A stretch of DNA of 19,488 nt from Bacteroidota bacterium (lineage in GTDB: Bacteria; Bacteroidota; Bacteroidia; Bacteroidales; Bacteroidaceae): assembly GCA_023458215.1 (NCBI GenBank), contig JAEXAJ010000064.1, positions 1-19,488 of the forward strand. The letters run 5' to 3'. Positions 8,973-16,994 of the stretch are shown here, piece by piece. The notes under the pieces are model-generated. The model did not search any database. It saw nothing but the letters and a program-made list of their open reading frames with translations, and was not told the DNA's origin. The first letter of the stretch is position 1; the number at the start of each line of letters is the position of its first letter. The translations under genes and the position numbers were made by a program.

Positions 8973-10526
8973 ATGAGTAATAATATTTATCCCATTGGAA
9001 TACAGAACTTTGAGAAGATTCGTAAAGACGGATATTTCTATGTTGATAAAACTGCCTTGATCTATCAATTGGTCAAGAGTGGTAGTTATTACTTTCTGAG
9101 CCGTCCGCGCCGTTTTGGCAAGAGTTTGCTTATTTCTACTCTTGAAGCTTATTTTCAGGGGAAGAAGGAACTCTTTGAAGGGTTGGCAATGGAAAAGTTG
9201 GAAAAGGACTGGATACAGTATCCTATTCTGCATTTGGATTTGAATATAGAGAAGTATGATACTCCTGAGAGTCTGAATAATATCTTGAATAATCATTTGA
9301 CGCAATGGGAAGAGTTGTATGGCGCTCGTCCGTCCGAAACATCATTCTCATTGCGTTTCGCAGGAATTATTCAGCGCGCTTGTGAAAAGACCGGTCAGCG
9401 CGTTGCCATTCTTGTAGATGAATATGACAAACCTATGCTTCAGGCTATCGGTAATGAGGAGTTGCAGAAGAACTTCCGTGATACATTGAAACCGTTCTAT
9501 GGCGCATTGAAAAGTAGGGACGGTTATATAAAGTTTGCCATATTGACCGGTGTTACTAAGTTTGGTAAAGTGAGTGTGTTCAGTGACCTGAATAACTTGA
9601 ACGACCTTTCGATGTGGAACAGGTATATCGATATCTGCGGTATCAGCGATAAGGAACTGCATGAAAACCTCGAAACAGAGCTTCATGAGTTTGCCGAAGC
9701 GCAGGGCATGACATACGACAAGTTCTGTGATAAACTGAGGGAATATTACGACGGTTATCATTTTACGCACAACTCTATCGGCATTTACAATCCATTCAGC
9801 CTGCTTAATGCCTTCGATCGTAAAGAGTTCGGCAGCTATTGGTTTGAAACGGGTACGCCTACCTATCTGGTGAAATTACTGAAGAAGCATCATTACGATT
9901 TGGAGCGTCTGGCATCCGAAGAGACCGATGCACAAGTACTGAACAGTATTGATTCCGAATCTACCAATCCTATTCCTGTAATTTACCAAAGTGGGTATCT
10001 GACGATTAAAGCGTATGACGATGAGTTTGGCATTTACAGTCTGGGCTTTCCGAATCGCGAGGTAGAAGAAGGATTTGTGCGTTTTTTGCTACCTTTCTAT
10101 GCTAATACAAATAAAGTAGAAGCTCCATTCGAGATTCAGAAGTTTGTTAGTGAAGTTCGTAAGGGTGATTATAACTCCTTCTTCCACCGTCTGCAAAGCT
10201 TCTTTGCCGACACTCCTTATGAATTAATTCGTGATTTGGAGCTACATTATCAGAATGTACTTTTTATCGTCTTCAAGCTGATGGGTTTTTATGTAAAAGT
10301 AGAATATCATACCTCACATGGCAGGATAGATTTGGTATTGCAAACAGATAAATTTGCCTACATCATGGAGTTTAAGTTGGATGGTACGGCAGAAGCGGCT
10401 TTGCAACAAATCAATGAGAAGTATTACTCCCTGCCTTTTGAACTTGGTGGGCGTCAACTCTTCAAGATAGGCATCAACTTTAGCTCACAGACGCGTAACA
10501 TTGAGCGTTGGGTTGTAGAAGAATAG
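8973..10526 (+). CDS. AAA-ATPase-like / PD-(D/E)XK nuclease family protein (copy 1)
   Basis: This 517-residue cytoplasmic protein joins an N-terminal AAA-ATPase-like domain (PF09820 type, about 5-290) to a C-terminal PD-(D/E)XK nuclease-like domain (PF08011 type, about 400-510). Visible motifs are a Walker A variant SRPRRFGKS with K50, Walker B ILVDEYDKP with D149-E150, and a sensor-like TGVTKFGKVSVFSDLNN. The nuclease residues are D453, E466 and K468 (RIDLV, then MEFKL), with a following AALQQI helix. All catalytic positions are intact. The family is abundant and multicopy in Bacteroides, and its biological role is unknown; defence, mobile-element or regulatory roles have no direct support here. 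The ATG at 8973 is chosen because a -7 box covers the upstream ATG at 8940. An AlkC gene follows after 32 bases on the same strand, and a paralogue lies beyond that on the opposite strand. Confidence 0.9.
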   Translation: MSNNIYPIGIQNFEKIRKDGYFYVDKTALIYQLVKSGSYYFLSRPRRFGKSLLISTLEAYFQGKKELFEGLAMEKLEKDWIQYPILHLDLNIEKYDTPESLNNILNNHLTQWEELYGARPSETSFSLRFAGIIQRACEKTGQRVAILVDEYDKPMLQAIGNEELQKNFRDTLKPFYGALKSRDGYIKFAILTGVTKFGKVSVFSDLNNLNDLSMWNRYIDICGISDKELHENLETELHEFAEAQGMTYDKFCDKLREYYDGYHFTHNSIGIYNPFSLLNAFDRKEFGSYWFETGTPTYLVKLLKKHHYDLERLASEETDAQVLNSIDSESTNPIPVIYQSGYLTIKAYDDEFGIYSLGFPNREVEEGFVRFLLPFYANTNKVEAPFEIQKFVSEVRKGDYNSFFHRLQSFFADTPYELIRDLELHYQNVLFIVFKLMGFYVKVEYHTSHGRIDLVLQTDKFAYIMEFKLDGTAEAALQQINEKYYSLPFELGGRQLFKIGINFSSQTRNIERWVVEE

Positions 10527-10558
10527 TAAAAATATGTGGTTTGTAAAACTAGAAGCTT

Positions 10559-11656
10559 ATGCCGGAATTATTAAAAAACAAGTATAATTACGAATCACTT
10601 CAAGCGTTGGCTTCGAGCATTAAGGCTGTGTATCATTCATTTCAAGTTAATGATTTCGTCAACGACATTATGGATGAAGTTTGGGACGGATTAGAGCTGA
10701 AAGCCCGTATGCGGCAGATTGCTATAAATTTAAGAAAGTATTTACCTGTCGGTTACGTACAAGCACTTGGTATCATTGATAAGGTCATTGCGAACTATCC
10801 TGTAGGGTTTAATGACTTTACTTTGATGTTCTTTCCTGATTTTGTTGAAGTCTATGGACAGGAGGAATGTCATTGGGATTTGTCAATAGCCGCGTTAGAA
10901 AGATATACCCCATCCTCATCTTCTGAGTTTGCCGTGAGGCCGTTTATCATAAAGCATGAAGAACGTATGATGTCGCAAATGGCTATTTGGGCCAGACATG
11001 ACAATGAACATGTCCGACGGCTTGCCAGCGAGGGATGCCGCCCTCAATTGCCATGGGGACAAGCATTGACCAGTTTCAAAAAAGACCCGACACCAGTTCT
11101 TGATATTTTAGATCAACTGAAAGCCGATCCGTCACTATATGTCCGTAAAAGTGTGGCTAACAACCTAAACGATATATCCAAAACACATCCCGATTTGGTT
11201 GCAAAGATTGCAAAGGATTGGTATGGTAAAAACGAGCATACTGATTGGATTGTAAAGCATGGGTGTAGGACATTGCTTAAAAAAGGCAATAAAGAGGTAC
11301 TGGGCATCTTTGGACTTGCAGATGCTGATTGTGTGAAAGTTGACGGTTTAGTGCTGAATGCTGCGTCTGTTACCATTGGAGAGAATATAACCTTTTCCTT
11401 TAAGATTAAGGCAACAAAAGCAACCAAAGTACGGTTGGAATATGGCATTGATTATGTGAAAGCAAACGGTAAGCGAAATCGTAAAATATTTCAAATATCC
11501 GAGATTTCTTTAAAAGAAAATGAAATTAAGTCTTACACAAAGAAACATTCCTTTGCAGCGGCAAGTACAAGAAAACATTATCCCGGCATCCATTCCATTA
11601 CGCTTATTGTGAACGGTACAGAGCAAGGTACGTTGGATTTTGAGGTATTTGCTTAG
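10559..11656 (+). CDS. alkC: AlkC-type DNA alkylation repair glycosylase with Ig-like C-terminal domain
   Basis: This 365-residue cytoplasmic enzyme belongs to the AlkC/AlkD HEAT-like-repeat DNA glycosylases, which remove 3-methyladenine-type alkylated bases without base flipping. Residues about 1-250 are helical HEAT-like repeats. They carry the family signature RRLASEGCRPQLPWG at 153-167 and SVANNLNDISK at 198-208. Residues about 258-365 are beta-rich (VTIGENITFSFKI, VRLEYGIDYVK, and HSITLIVNGTEQGTLDF) and fit the Ig-like domain known in the larger AlkC class. The length suits that class. It starts 32 bases after the AAA/nuclease stop and no separate TAnnTTTG box was found, so cotranscription is likely. 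Four sampled 60-base lines average about 37% GC, against about 50% in susC and the fimbrillin, which suggests transfer. The family is confident; its exact substrate range is inferred. Confidence 0.87.
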   Translation: MPELLKNKYNYESLQALASSIKAVYHSFQVNDFVNDIMDEVWDGLELKARMRQIAINLRKYLPVGYVQALGIIDKVIANYPVGFNDFTLMFFPDFVEVYGQEECHWDLSIAALERYTPSSSSEFAVRPFIIKHEERMMSQMAIWARHDNEHVRRLASEGCRPQLPWGQALTSFKKDPTPVLDILDQLKADPSLYVRKSVANNLNDISKTHPDLVAKIAKDWYGKNEHTDWIVKHGCRTLLKKGNKEVLGIFGLADADCVKVDGLVLNAASVTIGENITFSFKIKATKATKVRLEYGIDYVKANGKRNRKIFQISEISLKENEIKSYTKKHSFAAASTRKHYPGIHSITLIVNGTEQGTLDFEVFA

Positions 11657-11745
11657 TACTTTCTTTCAATGCTGGTGTCATTTGAAGAAGCATATTGCTC
11701 GGTTATCCTGCTTGTCTAGTATCTAAGAGAGATGATAGCAGGTTA

Positions 11746-13302
11746 TTATTCTGCTACCCATTTGCTGATATTCCTTTCTTCCTGACTGAATTCTACCCCC
11801 ACTTTTATAATCTCTCGCCCGTCGGTTTGGTAAGGTATGAGGTACCCTTTGTCATCAATCTGCTTCAAGGCAGCTTCTGCTGAGTCGTGCAGTTTGAATT
11901 CAAAGACATAGATGTACTTCGGAGTTTTTACTACGGCATCAGCACGCCCTTTGGCTGTGCGCACTTCGGCACTCGTGAATTGCCCCATGAGTTTGAAGAC
12001 TAGATAGAACACTACTTGATAGTGGCGTTCGGTCTTGTCGTTCAGTTCGTAGGGGAAGTCGGCGAAGAAGGCTTGCAGGCGGGTTAGGAAGGCGTCATAA
12101 TCACCACTTTCCAATTCGCTGACAAACTTGCCGATGTAAAAACCTTGGTCATTATTTGTCATTGGGGTGTAAAAGGGCACCAAAAAATTGATAAAGCCAT
12201 AACGTACCTCATCGTTGGGAAACTTTAGCAGGTAGTTACCAAAACGCGGGTCGTAATCCTTTATCGTCAAGTATCCACTTTGATAAATCAGCGGAATAGG
12301 ATTATTAGAGTCTACACGATACTCGGTGAACATAGATGCAGGAGCTTCTACGCCGTCAAGCAGGGTACGCAGGTCGTAATCAGAGTTTTGTAACATCTGC
12401 ACCAAGAAAGTGGGCGTACCTGTTTGGAACCAGTAACTACCTAACTCCATACTGCTAAATGCGTTCAATACACTGAACGGATTGAACATTCCTTCTCCTT
12501 TTGGATGAAAATGATAACCGTCATAATTACGGGTCAGTTCATTTACCGTTTCGTCAAAAGTCAGTTTGTTTATTTCTGCGAACTGTTCTATTTCCGGTAT
12601 AAAATTTGCTCTTAATTCTTTTTTTGTAATGCCGCATATTGCAGAATAATAGTAATTCATGCTAATGTCGTTCAACTGGTTCAAGTCGCTGAACACACTT
12701 ACTTGCGAGAATTTCGTCACACCTGTGAGGAAGGCGAAACGCAAATATCGGTCGGCACTCTTCAATACGCCGTAGAAAGCTTTCAGAGTTTTGCGATAAT
12801 CTTCCAGCAAGTCATCGTTGTCGAGGGCTTGTAGCAGAGGTTTGTCGTATTCATCCACCAGTACCACTACACCACAACCGGCTTGTCGACTGGCACATTC
12901 TATTATGTAGGCAAAACGTTCTTCCGGACTGCGGTCTTTCTTTTCATCACCATACAGGGCTTCCCATTTCTCCAGCGATTGATTGAGCATAGCTATCAAA
13001 TCACCCGGAGTGGTGTACTTTTTGGCGTTGAGGTCTATATGCAGCACAGGATACTTCTTCCATTCTTGTTCCAACTTTTCGATGGCAAGGCCTGTGAACA
13101 GTTCTTTCTTTCCTTCGAAGTAAGCCTCGAAAGTAGAAAGCAGCAGGCTTTTACCAAAACGGCGGGGACGGCTGAGGAAATAGGGCGTAGAGGTGGAAGC
13201 GAGCTTCCAAACTATTTCAGTCTTATCTACATATAGATAGTTTTCTTCTCTCAGTTTCTCGAAAGTCTGTATCCCTATCGGGAGTTTTCGTAATATTTCC
13301 AT
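11746..13302 (-). CDS. AAA-ATPase-like / PD-(D/E)XK nuclease family protein (copy 2)
   Basis: This 518-residue protein has the same architecture as the + strand gene at 8973-10526. About 70 of the first 112 aligned residues are identical, counted by eye. Walker A is SRPRRFGKS with K51, Walker B is VLVDEYDKP, and the sensor-like segment is TGVTKFSQVSVFSDLNQ. The nuclease motif is D455 (GRADAV), E468 and K470 (FEFKL), followed by AALKQI. Catalytic residues are intact and the length matches, so neither copy is obviously a pseudogene. It runs toward alkC, with 89 bases between the two stop codons. The ATG at 13302 lies 21 bases after a minus-strand -7 box. The two copies differ throughout, so this is an old duplication or two separate acquisitions rather than a recent copy. 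The function is unknown. Confidence 0.9.
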   Translation of the reverse strand: MEILRKLPIGIQTFEKLREENYLYVDKTEIVWKLASTSTPYFLSRPRRFGKSLLLSTFEAYFEGKKELFTGLAIEKLEQEWKKYPVLHIDLNAKKYTTPGDLIAMLNQSLEKWEALYGDEKKDRSPEERFAYIIECASRQAGCGVVVLVDEYDKPLLQALDNDDLLEDYRKTLKAFYGVLKSADRYLRFAFLTGVTKFSQVSVFSDLNQLNDISMNYYYSAICGITKKELRANFIPEIEQFAEINKLTFDETVNELTRNYDGYHFHPKGEGMFNPFSVLNAFSSMELGSYWFQTGTPTFLVQMLQNSDYDLRTLLDGVEAPASMFTEYRVDSNNPIPLIYQSGYLTIKDYDPRFGNYLLKFPNDEVRYGFINFLVPFYTPMTNNDQGFYIGKFVSELESGDYDAFLTRLQAFFADFPYELNDKTERHYQVVFYLVFKLMGQFTSAEVRTAKGRADAVVKTPKYIYVFEFKLHDSAEAALKQIDDKGYLIPYQTDGREIIKVGVEFSQEERNISKWVAE

Positions 13303-13323
13303 ATATCACTTCATTTAATAGGT

Positions 13324-13331
13324 CAAAGATA
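13324..13331 (-). promoter_or_regulatory. Bacteroides -7 promoter box for the second AAA/nuclease gene
   Basis: On the minus strand this reads TATCTTTG, an exact TAnnTTTG match, 21 bases upstream of the ATG at 13302. No convincing -33 TTTG was found. It supports transcription separate from the fimbrial operon, whose terminator lies just upstream. Confidence 0.55.
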
Positions 13332-13423
13332 ATCAATAATTTCGTTTTCAGTATGTCGAAGAGTGATGTTTTTGTACCCGGATTAGGACATTCGACTTTG
13401 TTCGGGCTGTGGAGAACAAAAAG

Positions 13424-13453
13424 AGCCTCTATCCCACGCTAGGGAAAGAGGCT
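13424..13453 (-). terminator. Intrinsic terminator of the fimbrial operon
   Basis: AGCCTCT (13424-13430) pairs with AGAGGCT (13447-13453), and TCCC (13432-13435) pairs with GGGA (13442-13445). One A-A mismatch separates the two helices, and the loop is six bases. On the minus strand a run of five T follows (13422 down to 13418). No T-run follows on the + strand, so it acts for the minus-strand genes. It lies about 255 bases beyond the stop of the tip-like fimbrial gene. Confidence 0.75.
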
Positions 13454-13472
13454 TGCAAACAAACAAAAATGT

Positions 13473-13683
13473 ATGAGATGGAGATTCACATTTACATCTC
13501 ATGCTGATAAGCCGAAGTTATTGTCAAGGAACAAAATAATAGTTCCTTGTTACTCCGGGGTTTCATTATCAGAGGCTATATGCTATTTCTGGTTTTATGA
13601 GTTTCGGAGTAGCGGATTAAAAATCCTGATGCTCAAACCGACGGATGACATATCCGTCGGGACGGTGTCACGGATTAAAAATC
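13473..13683 (-). other. Hairpin-rich noncoding stretch, candidate structured 3' UTR or small RNA
   Basis: The gene-free interval 13303-13708 holds this stretch between the fimbrial stop codon and the terminator. Perfect stems seen are ATGAGATG/CATCTCAT (13473-13480 with 13495-13502), CAAGGAAC/GTTCCTTG (13525-13532 with 13542-13549) and CCGACGGAT/ATCCGTCGG (13638-13646 with 13652-13660). A 7-base helix, CTGATAA/TTATCAG (13504-13510 with 13566-13572), encloses the second. The + strand frame 13473-13703 has no protein-like features. The minus strand is preferred because it would lie in the operon transcript before the terminator. Function is unknown; a decayed repeat is the main alternative. 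Confidence 0.45.
13613..13683. repeat. 13-base direct repeat flanking a perfect hairpin
   Basis: CGGATTAAAAATC occurs at 13613-13625 and again at 13671-13683. The 45 bases between contain the 9-base stem at 13638-13660. The first copy reads GGATT-AAA-AATCC and can itself fold as a small hairpin. Such GGATTnnnAATCC words look like parts of a dispersed intergenic repeat, but copies elsewhere cannot be checked here. Confidence 0.5.
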
Positions 13684-13708
13684 AAGACAAGCAAAGCTAC
13701 TAAATGCC

Positions 13709-16033
13709 TTATTCCTTAACACAACGTACCGTGAAACCATGTGCTCTACAATAATCACTTGCAAGATGTGTACACGACGATGGTGTATGATGATAGAAAT
13801 AACTAGCATTATCCAGGTCCTGACTGGAAGGCGAAGACCACCACATTGAATATTGTTCACCTACGGAAGTTAAAACTCCACTGCTTGATGCACGATATCC
13901 AGGCAATGGACAGAATGTTTTCTCCGGGCAGGTCTTGAAATCGAAGATTACTCCATTAAGCATTCGGGTAATAGACATGTTTGCATCTACTGCCAGCCAT
14001 CTATCACTTCCATTATCTGCCAATCCGGTCCAACTATCAGTAGGTGAAATTCGCCATCCCGCCGGACAAGGGTCATAAATAGTCTTTTTCCCTGTTTCTC
14101 CTGTCACTCCCCAAGGTAGAGGATCCAAAAAACCTGAATTGTTTCCTCCCGATGTTTTATTATTGTCTCCCCATAAACAATTCGATATTTTCCAAGGATT
14201 GGAGCCGACAGTTGCATTGTAAATCCAGTTAGTTGACACACCGTCAAAATATATAAAGCGTTCAGGATGATTAATAGTATAATTTAAAAGTTCTTGGGTA
14301 GTAGCCCCCAATGAAGAACTACCCTCTACTTTTTCTTTGCCAATAGTAAAGCCGGATGTTTGATAGGCTGCTGATGAACCATAACCATAAATAGTTGATT
14401 CACTTGCAGCTGTATAACTATTGCTTCCGGGAAAGGGATCTTTTCTTCCGTATTGAAATTGCATATTGTAAATACCTATATTTCCATCGGGCGTTAAGTA
14501 GCTTTTGCCTGAATTTAATTGTGAGCCTAGGCTGCATCGTGTCATTACTATTGATCGTTGTCTTCCCGCAGATACACCTATGCTCGGTAAATTAGTGTAC
14601 CACGTTCGTGCAGTATTAGTTATGATACTCATAGTATGGTTGCTATTCAGAGTTGCTAAATCTACTTCATCCGTGCGCCAGATATGCCAACTCCATAGGA
14701 TTTTGCCACTAGAGTCCCTTACGGCAATTACTGCATTTCCTTTATTCGTGCCCGTTTTAAATTTCACAGTTCCGGTATTGCAATCCCATATCACCCAACC
14801 AATAAGGCCTATGCTTGTTTCCCATACCACTATAGCATCTTTTACAGCAGATATAGGAATATCTACAGCACGTGTTGCCCCGGATATTATAGAGGGCATC
14901 ATGCTGACTCCAGGATACTGTTCATTGGCATAATCCTGTGTATTTCCATTTCCACGTATCGTGCCGGTTATACTATACCATTGATTATCTTTAGATGCTA
15001 AATAACAATTAGCATTGCCACTGCTGCTTAAATCAGAAACTCCGGTTGACTCTAAACTTACTCTTGAATCGGCTTTGCCCGCCTCCAAAACAATCTTATA
15101 TGTATAACTGCAATTTCTCTTAATATTAAAATCTGTTGTATTATTTTCTCCCAAATAGACTGTCCAGTTTGCTGCTATACCTTGTAAATTTCCACTAATT
15201 ATAACATGTGTCGCATTAGCGGGTGCGTTGTTAGCATTTTTATCTTTTTGCTGGGTGATACTACTAATCGTTCCGCGACGGTTTTCAAACATATAAAATA
15301 CAATCTTGGTAGTCGTAACATTACCTGCATCTTGAATGCCGCTTTCAAGCCAAGATGAGTTAGTTGCATCTGTAGTATTGGGTATGTAAGATGATTTCGA
15401 AGGTAATTTGCAAATTTTGTAGCCTGTTATAGTTATTCCACTTCCCAATTTAACTCCAATGTCCAGCGTTACTTTTGCTACCATTCTGGTTACGGTTATC
15501 CCTCCCGACAAGGTTTGTGTTCCTGCAGAAATCGTTACTCCGCCCTTAACGCCTACCATAATTAAAGGTGTTGCCGCTTCGCTCCATGTATTGATGGTAT
15601 AAAGCATTGCTTTCAACGTATTTTCAGAGTGATATCCCTTAAATAAATCAGACTTTCCTGTATTGGCTATGGCATAAATAGTACAACTTGTGGCACTGTA
15701 TGTGTTAACACTTATTGTATTACTCGTAGAGTATTGCTGCCCTATCAATTCGCCTTTACTATTATAAATCAATATATGCAGATTATTGATAGCATCCTCA
15801 TTGACTGCCCTTGTAGCAGCATCCACTTGCTCTTGTCCTGCCACTTTTAATCGAATTACGGCAGGGGATCCTACTGTTTCTTCATTTCTTATGTCGTCCG
15901 GTTGGCAAGAAACACACAATGCCATCATAACTAACATCATGAATGTCATACACAATAGGGAGAACACTTTCCAACAAAGTGGCACAGGTTCGTTCTTATC
16001 GATATATATCTTGTATTCAAACAACTTTATCAT
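13709..16033 (-). CDS. Fimbrial tip-like lipoprotein (DUF4906-like) with C-terminal FISUMP domain
   Basis: This 774-residue exported lipoprotein is probably the minor or tip subunit of the fimbria. A long positively charged start is followed by a hydrophobic stretch and a likely lipid-attached C43 (ALCVSC, then QPDD); the Cys at position -3 is unusual for a lipobox. Residues about 60-330 resemble fimbrillin-type beta domains (LHILIYNSKGELIGQQ). The middle holds GNAVIAVRDSSGKILWSWHIW-like sequence typical of large Bacteroides fimbrial subunits. Residues about 651-774 match the FISUMP (Fibrobacter succinogenes major paralogous) type: YDPCPAGWR, then PGYRASSSG, WWSS and GFTVRCVKE at the end. It is last in the operon, 35 bases after the anchor gene. 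Four sampled lines give about 40% GC against about 52% in the upstream genes, so it may have been exchanged separately. The tip role and DUF4906 label are inference; the FISUMP call is firmer. Confidence 0.8.
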   Translation of the reverse strand: MIKLFEYKIYIDKNEPVPLCWKVFSLLCMTFMMLVMMALCVSCQPDDIRNEETVGSPAVIRLKVAGQEQVDAATRAVNEDAINNLHILIYNSKGELIGQQYSTSNTISVNTYSATSCTIYAIANTGKSDLFKGYHSENTLKAMLYTINTWSEAATPLIMVGVKGGVTISAGTQTLSGGITVTRMVAKVTLDIGVKLGSGITITGYKICKLPSKSSYIPNTTDATNSSWLESGIQDAGNVTTTKIVFYMFENRRGTISSITQQKDKNANNAPANATHVIISGNLQGIAANWTVYLGENNTTDFNIKRNCSYTYKIVLEAGKADSRVSLESTGVSDLSSSGNANCYLASKDNQWYSITGTIRGNGNTQDYANEQYPGVSMMPSIISGATRAVDIPISAVKDAIVVWETSIGLIGWVIWDCNTGTVKFKTGTNKGNAVIAVRDSSGKILWSWHIWRTDEVDLATLNSNHTMSIITNTARTWYTNLPSIGVSAGRQRSIVMTRCSLGSQLNSGKSYLTPDGNIGIYNMQFQYGRKDPFPGSNSYTAASESTIYGYGSSAAYQTSGFTIGKEKVEGSSSLGATTQELLNYTINHPERFIYFDGVSTNWIYNATVGSNPWKISNCLWGDNNKTSGGNNSGFLDPLPWGVTGETGKKTIYDPCPAGWRISPTDSWTGLADNGSDRWLAVDANMSITRMLNGVIFDFKTCPEKTFCPLPGYRASSSGVLTSVGEQYSMWWSSPSSQDLDNASYFYHHTPSSCTHLASDYCRAHGFTVRCVKE

Positions 16034-16068
16034 TATTAATTAATCAATTACTGCTTATTACTAGCAGG

Positions 16069-16953
16069 CTACATTTCTGTGTCTTGCCACACTTCTCCCC
16101 ATGGGGTCACCGTAATGAATACCTTTATTTCCGCATACCGAAAGTCTATATCGATATTCGTCTGCTTTCCTACCGTCACTTTCAGAGGCTGGAAATTGTT
16201 ATCCTCGGTAATAGTGTATATTTTTTCTTCTTTCCGGTAGAGGTCTATTTCGATCCGTCCGTTTTCCAGCATTGGGAAGACATGGAAAGATGGCGCATAT
16301 ACATCGCCTTGATCGCTGGTAGTTGATGCGGGTTCGTAGCCCGTTTCCTCTCCGGCTACATTACCTGTGAAATCAATCTCCGTACCCGTGCCACGCACGA
16401 TGAAGTGATAAGGCTCACCCATATATGGATAGCGTTCTGCAAGGTAGCGGGTACGGATGCTGACACATGCCGCCATACGTTCCATTATAAGTGTAAGAGT
16501 TTCCTCCTGCATGCTGCGGGTTTGCGGTCGGCTCAGTTCCTTGCAACTGTAGAACAGGTCTGTTACAGGAATATGCGTTCCTTCGGCATACCTGCGTAGC
16601 TGTACTTTAGCTTCCTCCATGGAAGTGCCTCTTGTCAGCTCCGTGGTAATCAGCGTATCTTCCTTGAGATTTCCCCATGCTACAAGAGTTAGTCTTGCGT
16701 TTTTGTCTTCTCCGAACAGGAAGTCGGAGGAAGTACCCGCAGGCACCATCCTCACGAATCCTTTTTCATCGAATAGATAAACATCTGTCTTCTGCAACAC
16801 TCCCGATGAGGTGAGGTCATTCCCTTCCGCATCCACCGCCTGCACGTTCAGGGCGTACTGCACGCAGCCTTCCGTATCCTCACGTACACATGCAGTGCAG
16901 AGGATGGCGGAAAGTATGCATATAAGTATGGCGTGTGTCTTGAAAGGGTACAT
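16069..16953 (-). CDS. FimB/Mfa2-family fimbrial anchor lipoprotein
   Basis: This 294-residue lipoprotein matches the FimB/Mfa2 family, which caps the base of the fimbria in the outer membrane and limits its length. The signal peptide (ILICILSAILCTAC) ends at acylated C22, followed by VREDTEGC, the usual acidic start with a second Cys. Next comes a segment VYLFDEKGFVRMV of the kind found in this family. Two beta-sandwich domains are expected (about 30-150 and 150-290). The protein ends with IKVFITVTPWGEVWQD, like the closing strand of fimbrial subunits. It lies 41 bases after the major fimbrillin and 35 bases before the tip-like gene, so cotranscription is likely. Length is close to the family norm (about 290-320). 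Confidence in the family is high; the anchoring role is by analogy with Porphyromonas Mfa2. Confidence 0.88.
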   Translation of the reverse strand: MYPFKTHAILICILSAILCTACVREDTEGCVQYALNVQAVDAEGNDLTSSGVLQKTDVYLFDEKGFVRMVPAGTSSDFLFGEDKNARLTLVAWGNLKEDTLITTELTRGTSMEEAKVQLRRYAEGTHIPVTDLFYSCKELSRPQTRSMQEETLTLIMERMAACVSIRTRYLAERYPYMGEPYHFIVRGTGTEIDFTGNVAGEETGYEPASTTSDQGDVYAPSFHVFPMLENGRIEIDLYRKEEKIYTITEDNNFQPLKVTVGKQTNIDIDFRYAEIKVFITVTPWGEVWQDTEM

Positions 16954-16994
16954 ATCTATGCTGAATTTAGTTTTCTATAGTAATACCGGACCTG

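Noticed and set aside
11736..11756. 6-base stem TAGCAG/CTGCTA between the convergent alkC and AAA/nuclease genes
   Set aside because: It is short, has a 9-base loop, overlaps the stop codon of the minus-strand gene and has no T-run, so it is not supported as a terminator.
11695..11883. A 62-codon + strand open frame at the end of the second AAA/nuclease gene
   Set aside because: It is mostly antisense to the conserved C-terminus of that gene and shows no domain.
13613..13683. CRISPR-like repeat unit
   Set aside because: There are only two copies of a 13-base word, with one spacer that is itself a hairpin, and no cas genes.
13473..13703. A 76-codon + strand open frame
   Set aside because: It overlaps perfect hairpins and a direct repeat, has no promoter box, and the translation has no protein-like pattern.
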